Position numbers and translations under genes: made by a program
Shown here: positions 5,511 to 8,214 of the stretch, piece by piece
Layout of the letters: each line of letters starts with the position of its first letter
Position numbering within the stretch: the stretch's first letter is position 1
Notes under the pieces: model-generated
What the model was told of the DNA's origin: nothing
Databases searched by the model: none
The model's input: only the letters and a program-made list of their open reading frames with translations
Assembly: GCA_003224135.1 (NCBI GenBank)
Contig: QHYO01000722.1
Coordinates: 1 to 8,214, forward strand
DNA: 8,214 nucleotides
Direction of reading: 5' to 3'
Source: Acidobacteriota bacterium
Lineage (GTDB): Bacteria > Acidobacteriota > Terriglobia > Acidiferrales > UBA7541

Positions 5511-8189
5511 CTAAAAGTGGAAGCCCACCTCTGCCGTATACGTGCGCGGTGTCACAAAGTGTGTGCCGCTGAACGTCGACAGGAAGTTATAAAGCGCAAC
5601 TTCGTTCGTCAGGTTGATCACTGTGAAGCGCAAGCTCCACTTGTAGCGATCCGCGTGGAACAGATTGTCGTGCCCGACGCTGAGATCAAACAAGTGACGC
5701 GGCGCGATGCGGGGAGGATTGTGATCGTCGTTTTCGGTTCCAGGAGCCGGCAAGCTGATCCGCGTCGATCGATACAAGGACGGGTCGCAGGTCGTCAGCG
5801 GCGCCGTCAGCGTCGGAACCTGCGTTCCGCAAACCAAGCCGGCCTGAATCTGTTGATCGGCAGTGAGTCCCGTCAGGTCCACGGGAACCCCTGCGTCCGT
5901 CACCGGTACCGCGCCCGCGACCAGTCCGTTGTCATACCGCCAGTTGAAGGCGATCCACGGCAACGCCTTCTTTGGCTGATATTGCAGATGGGTCGTTTGC
6001 TGGAACTTCTGGTCGTGGTCGATGCGGAACACGCCTTGCGTCGTAAAGTCCGTACCCAACCCGCCAACTTGCGGATCGAAAAACCGGGAATTCACGCCGC
6101 TCATCACCACGAACGCCGTCAAGCCGTGATAGTTCGGCACGCTGGCACGAATGGAAAACCCGCTGATTTTGGAATTGTGCCACGCGATCGGAAAGGTAAT
6201 CGGAGTATTGAAAAGCACGCCGAAGTCGAACGCGTTATGCGTGTATTTCCATAGATAATCGCCATCGATCACCAGATGTCGGCCGAAAGCCTGCTGAAAC
6301 CCGGCATGAAATTCATTCCGCTGACCCGAACGGATCACACCAGGCTGGCCGAGAACGCTCGAGAAGACTCCGGCCGCATCTCCGAGGCTTCCAACTACCA
6401 GGTTTTCATTGAAGGGAGTCTCCATAACACGAGCGTAAGAAACTCGAAGAACCGTGTTCGTGGGCTTGATATTGTAGGCTGCGCCCAACCGAGGCTCTAC
6501 CTGGTTGTCGTTGCTGCTGATGCCGCGATAAATATCTCCGCGCAAACCCAGGTTGAACGACCAGTTGCCCGCGGTGATCGTGTCTTGAACATATAACCCC
6601 ACTTCCTTGATGTCGGCATGTCCACGAAACCCAAAAAGAGCCCCGCCGCGCGTCAAGTCAAATGGGAGCAGCGTGGTGCATGGATCGGCCAAAGCCACTC
6701 CGCCTGCGAAGCATGGATCGCCGTTCGCATCTGTCAGCGAGGGAATGAAAGTCGGATCCACGATTCCCAGATTGTCCTTCTCCGTCAAAAACGTGTGTTG
6801 AACCGTGACGCCACTCTTTATGTTGTGCCGCCCTTTCACGTAGGAAATATCGGAGCGCAAACCCAGGTTGCCGAGCGTGCGGTCTTGCGCAATCGTCTCG
6901 CTCTGCAGCAGCGGGCTGAAATCGTTGAATGGATTCCCGCTTGGGTAATAATTGTAATGATCGTGCCGCCAGAAAACTCCCGTCGTCAAAAGTGTCGAAG
7001 TCCCAAAAAGATGAGTCCATGTGGGGGCCAGATTGTAGGTTTTAATTTGGGAACGCTGATCGCTGGGCCCCAGCGGGTCGCCAGTCACGGGATTCACCAG
7101 CACCGTACCTGTGGGATCGCAATCGAACCCCAGTCCCGGCGGACATAGATGAAGCTGCGCGTCGAATGAGTTCGGATTCTGAAACCACGAACGTGTATAG
7201 CCCGCATTAAAGTGAATGGCATCCGCCGGGTTCACCTGAAAATCCACGCGGTCAAAAATGTTTTGCTGGTTTCCCTTTGCGTGCATTACCTCGACCTCGG
7301 GTGGATCAAGGAATCGACTGGTTTGCAGGCCGCTGGCAGAAATAAAGTTGCCCAACTTCTGGCTGCCAAATGCGAGATCGAAGCCTCCCGTTGTAGTGCC
7401 AAAAGATCCATAGGACGCCCGCACGCTGCCGGTAGGAGTAGTCTGTCCCAAGCCAGAGCGCGTCGTGACTTTGATCACCAAGCTCGTCTTGTCCCCAAAC
7501 TCCGCAGGCGGCGCTCCGGAAATCACTTCCAGCGATTGAATAGATTCCACCGGGATCTGGTTGGAAAAAACCTTGCTCTGTTGATCCGTGATTGGCTGTC
7601 CGTCGACGGAAAACGAATTTTCCGCATGATCCCCGAGCCCGTGGAACAGCCCGTTGGAATCCGCCACTACGCCAGGCGATCCAAGCGTCACCAATGAACT
7701 GACCGAAGAGGAGGGACTTTCAAGCGGTAGCTTCTCAAAGAGTCCGCGGTCAATGTCCGTGTGAGGTGTCGAATCGTTCTCGACCAGATCCGCGCCGTTC
7801 GCTTCCACGGTAATACTTGTCGATGCTGCACCCACCTTTAAACTGATCTGCAGCGTCGTCGGCACCGTCGAACGAACGTCCACATCCTGTGTGTGCGAGT
7901 CAAATTGCGCAGCGCTTACCACGAGGTGGTACGGATTAAACGGCACGTTCGTGAAGTGAAAGCTTCCATCGCCTCCCGTGGTTGTCTCGCGGTGGAAGCC
8001 GCTGACGGGATTTGAAACCTCAACCCTCGCTCCCGCAAGAACTCCGCCGGACGCGTCCTTTACTACACCATCGATCGATCCAGAATTGCCCAGCTGCGCG
8101 TGTGCCGGAATCGCCCCGGAACATAAACTCAAAGTGAATGCCGCTGTTAGAAATGCAAAAGATGCAAAACTTCGAAAACTCTTCAACAT
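5511..8189 (-). CDS. TonB-dependent receptor, Oar-like with CarboxypepD_reg domain
   Basis: This 892-residue outer-membrane protein takes up or binds a large substrate, possibly a glycan or peptide, using TonB energy. The substrate cannot be read from the sequence. A signal peptide covers residues 1-31, with a Lys/Arg-containing start, hydrophobic 11-24 and cleavage at AHA-Q. A carboxypeptidase-regulatory-like beta-sandwich follows at about 38-120 (GSIDGVVKDASGGVLAGARVEVSNP, then DGSFHFTNVPFNPYHL). The plug domain lies at about 125-250, with SVDGQPITDQ and SIQSLEVISGAPPAEFGDKTSLVIKVTTRSG. A beta-barrel fills the rest and ends in AEVGFHF, with the C-terminal Phe used for outer-membrane assembly. 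The ATG at 8189 has GGAGA 4 nt upstream. The frame is intact. Lone receptors of this type usually lack an adjacent SusD partner, and none is visible here. The promoter lies outside the window. Confidence 0.93.
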   Translation of the reverse strand: MLKSFRSFASFAFLTAAFTLSLCSGAIPAHAQLGNSGSIDGVVKDASGGVLAGARVEVSNPVSGFHRETTTGGDGSFHFTNVPFNPYHLVVSAAQFDSHTQDVDVRSTVPTTLQISLKVGAASTSITVEANGADLVENDSTPHTDIDRGLFEKLPLESPSSSVSSLVTLGSPGVVADSNGLFHGLGDHAENSFSVDGQPITDQQSKVFSNQIPVESIQSLEVISGAPPAEFGDKTSLVIKVTTRSGLGQTTPTGSVRASYGSFGTTTGGFDLAFGSQKLGNFISASGLQTSRFLDPPEVEVMHAKGNQQNIFDRVDFQVNPADAIHFNAGYTRSWFQNPNSFDAQLHLCPPGLGFDCDPTGTVLVNPVTGDPLGPSDQRSQIKTYNLAPTWTHLFGTSTLLTTGVFWRHDHYNYYPSGNPFNDFSPLLQSETIAQDRTLGNLGLRSDISYVKGRHNIKSGVTVQHTFLTEKDNLGIVDPTFIPSLTDANGDPCFAGGVALADPCTTLLPFDLTRGGALFGFRGHADIKEVGLYVQDTITAGNWSFNLGLRGDIYRGISSNDNQVEPRLGAAYNIKPTNTVLRVSYARVMETPFNENLVVGSLGDAAGVFSSVLGQPGVIRSGQRNEFHAGFQQAFGRHLVIDGDYLWKYTHNAFDFGVLFNTPITFPIAWHNSKISGFSIRASVPNYHGLTAFVVMSGVNSRFFDPQVGGLGTDFTTQGVFRIDHDQKFQQTTHLQYQPKKALPWIAFNWRYDNGLVAGAVPVTDAGVPVDLTGLTADQQIQAGLVCGTQVPTLTAPLTTCDPSLYRSTRISLPAPGTENDDHNPPRIAPRHLFDLSVGHDNLFHADRYKWSLRFTVINLTNEVALYNFLSTFSGTHFVTPRTYTAEVGFHF

Positions 8190-8193
8190 GATT

Positions 8194-8198
8194 TCTCC
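8194..8198 (-). promoter_or_regulatory. Ribosome binding site of the TonB-dependent receptor
   Basis: On the minus strand GGAGA lies 4 nt before the ATG at 8189-8187. It fixes the start that also gives a complete signal peptide. Confidence 0.7.
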
Positions 8199-8200
8199 GT

Positions 8201-8211
8201 GCCCAATGGGC
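8201..8211. repeat. Short palindrome upstream of the receptor gene
   Basis: GCCCAATGGGC is a perfect 5-bp inverted repeat around one base, ending just before the receptor's ribosome binding site. It could form a small hairpin in the leader or be a protein site. It is short enough to be chance. Confidence 0.3.
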
Positions 8212-8214
8212 GAT

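Noticed and set aside
1..8214. CRISPR array, insertion sequence, tRNA or defence genes
   Set aside because: No spaced direct repeats, transposase-like frame, terminal inverted repeats or T-loop-like tRNA motif were seen on either strand.

Overview
The window looks like a piece of chromosome from a soil-type bacterium, most likely an Acidobacteriota member. The main reason is the 892-residue outer-membrane receptor at the right end. It has a carboxypeptidase-regulatory-like domain in front of its plug, the Oar-like type of TonB-dependent receptor that is greatly expanded in that phylum. The secreted TPR protein and secreted beta-propeller protein fit this, but the assignment is inference and no rRNA or other marker is present.

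Layout, left to right. Positions 1-629 hold no credible gene, but contain four copies of the 9-mer TTTCCACAG in both orientations, resembling DnaA boxes. Positions 630-1145 (+) are a DinB/YfiT-like metalloenzyme gene broken by two single-base frameshifts. It converges, with 5 bp between stop codons, on a secreted beta-propeller gene (1151-2158, -). Upstream of that on the same strand is a YmdB-family phosphodiesterase gene (2307-3082, -). It is disrupted by a small deletion that removes the conserved GNHxWD metal-binding motif and shifts the frame.

Next comes the most interesting element. A roughly 229-nt structured RNA is encoded on the minus strand at 3329-3557, with its own sigma70-type promoter (TTGTCG, 17 bp, TACAAT), a 10-bp closing stem joining its two ends, a long central stem-loop and a 3' U-tract. 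Its architecture and 3'-half sequence fit 6S RNA (ssrS), the RNA that sequesters housekeeping RNA polymerase. A GC-rich nested inverted repeat (3670-3735) lies between this RNA's promoter and a secreted TPR-repeat protein gene (3837-5441, +). The TPR gene converges on the TonB-dependent receptor gene (5511-8189, -), and a terminator-like hairpin lies between them.

The genes do not form an obvious pathway. The TPR protein, propeller protein and receptor are all predicted to act in or beyond the envelope. The DinB-like and YmdB-like proteins would be cytosolic metalloenzymes, but both reading frames are broken here. Two conserved genes carrying frame-breaking indels a few kilobases apart may mean real gene decay, or uncorrected sequencing or assembly errors. 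I found no mobile element, CRISPR array, tRNA or defence system.
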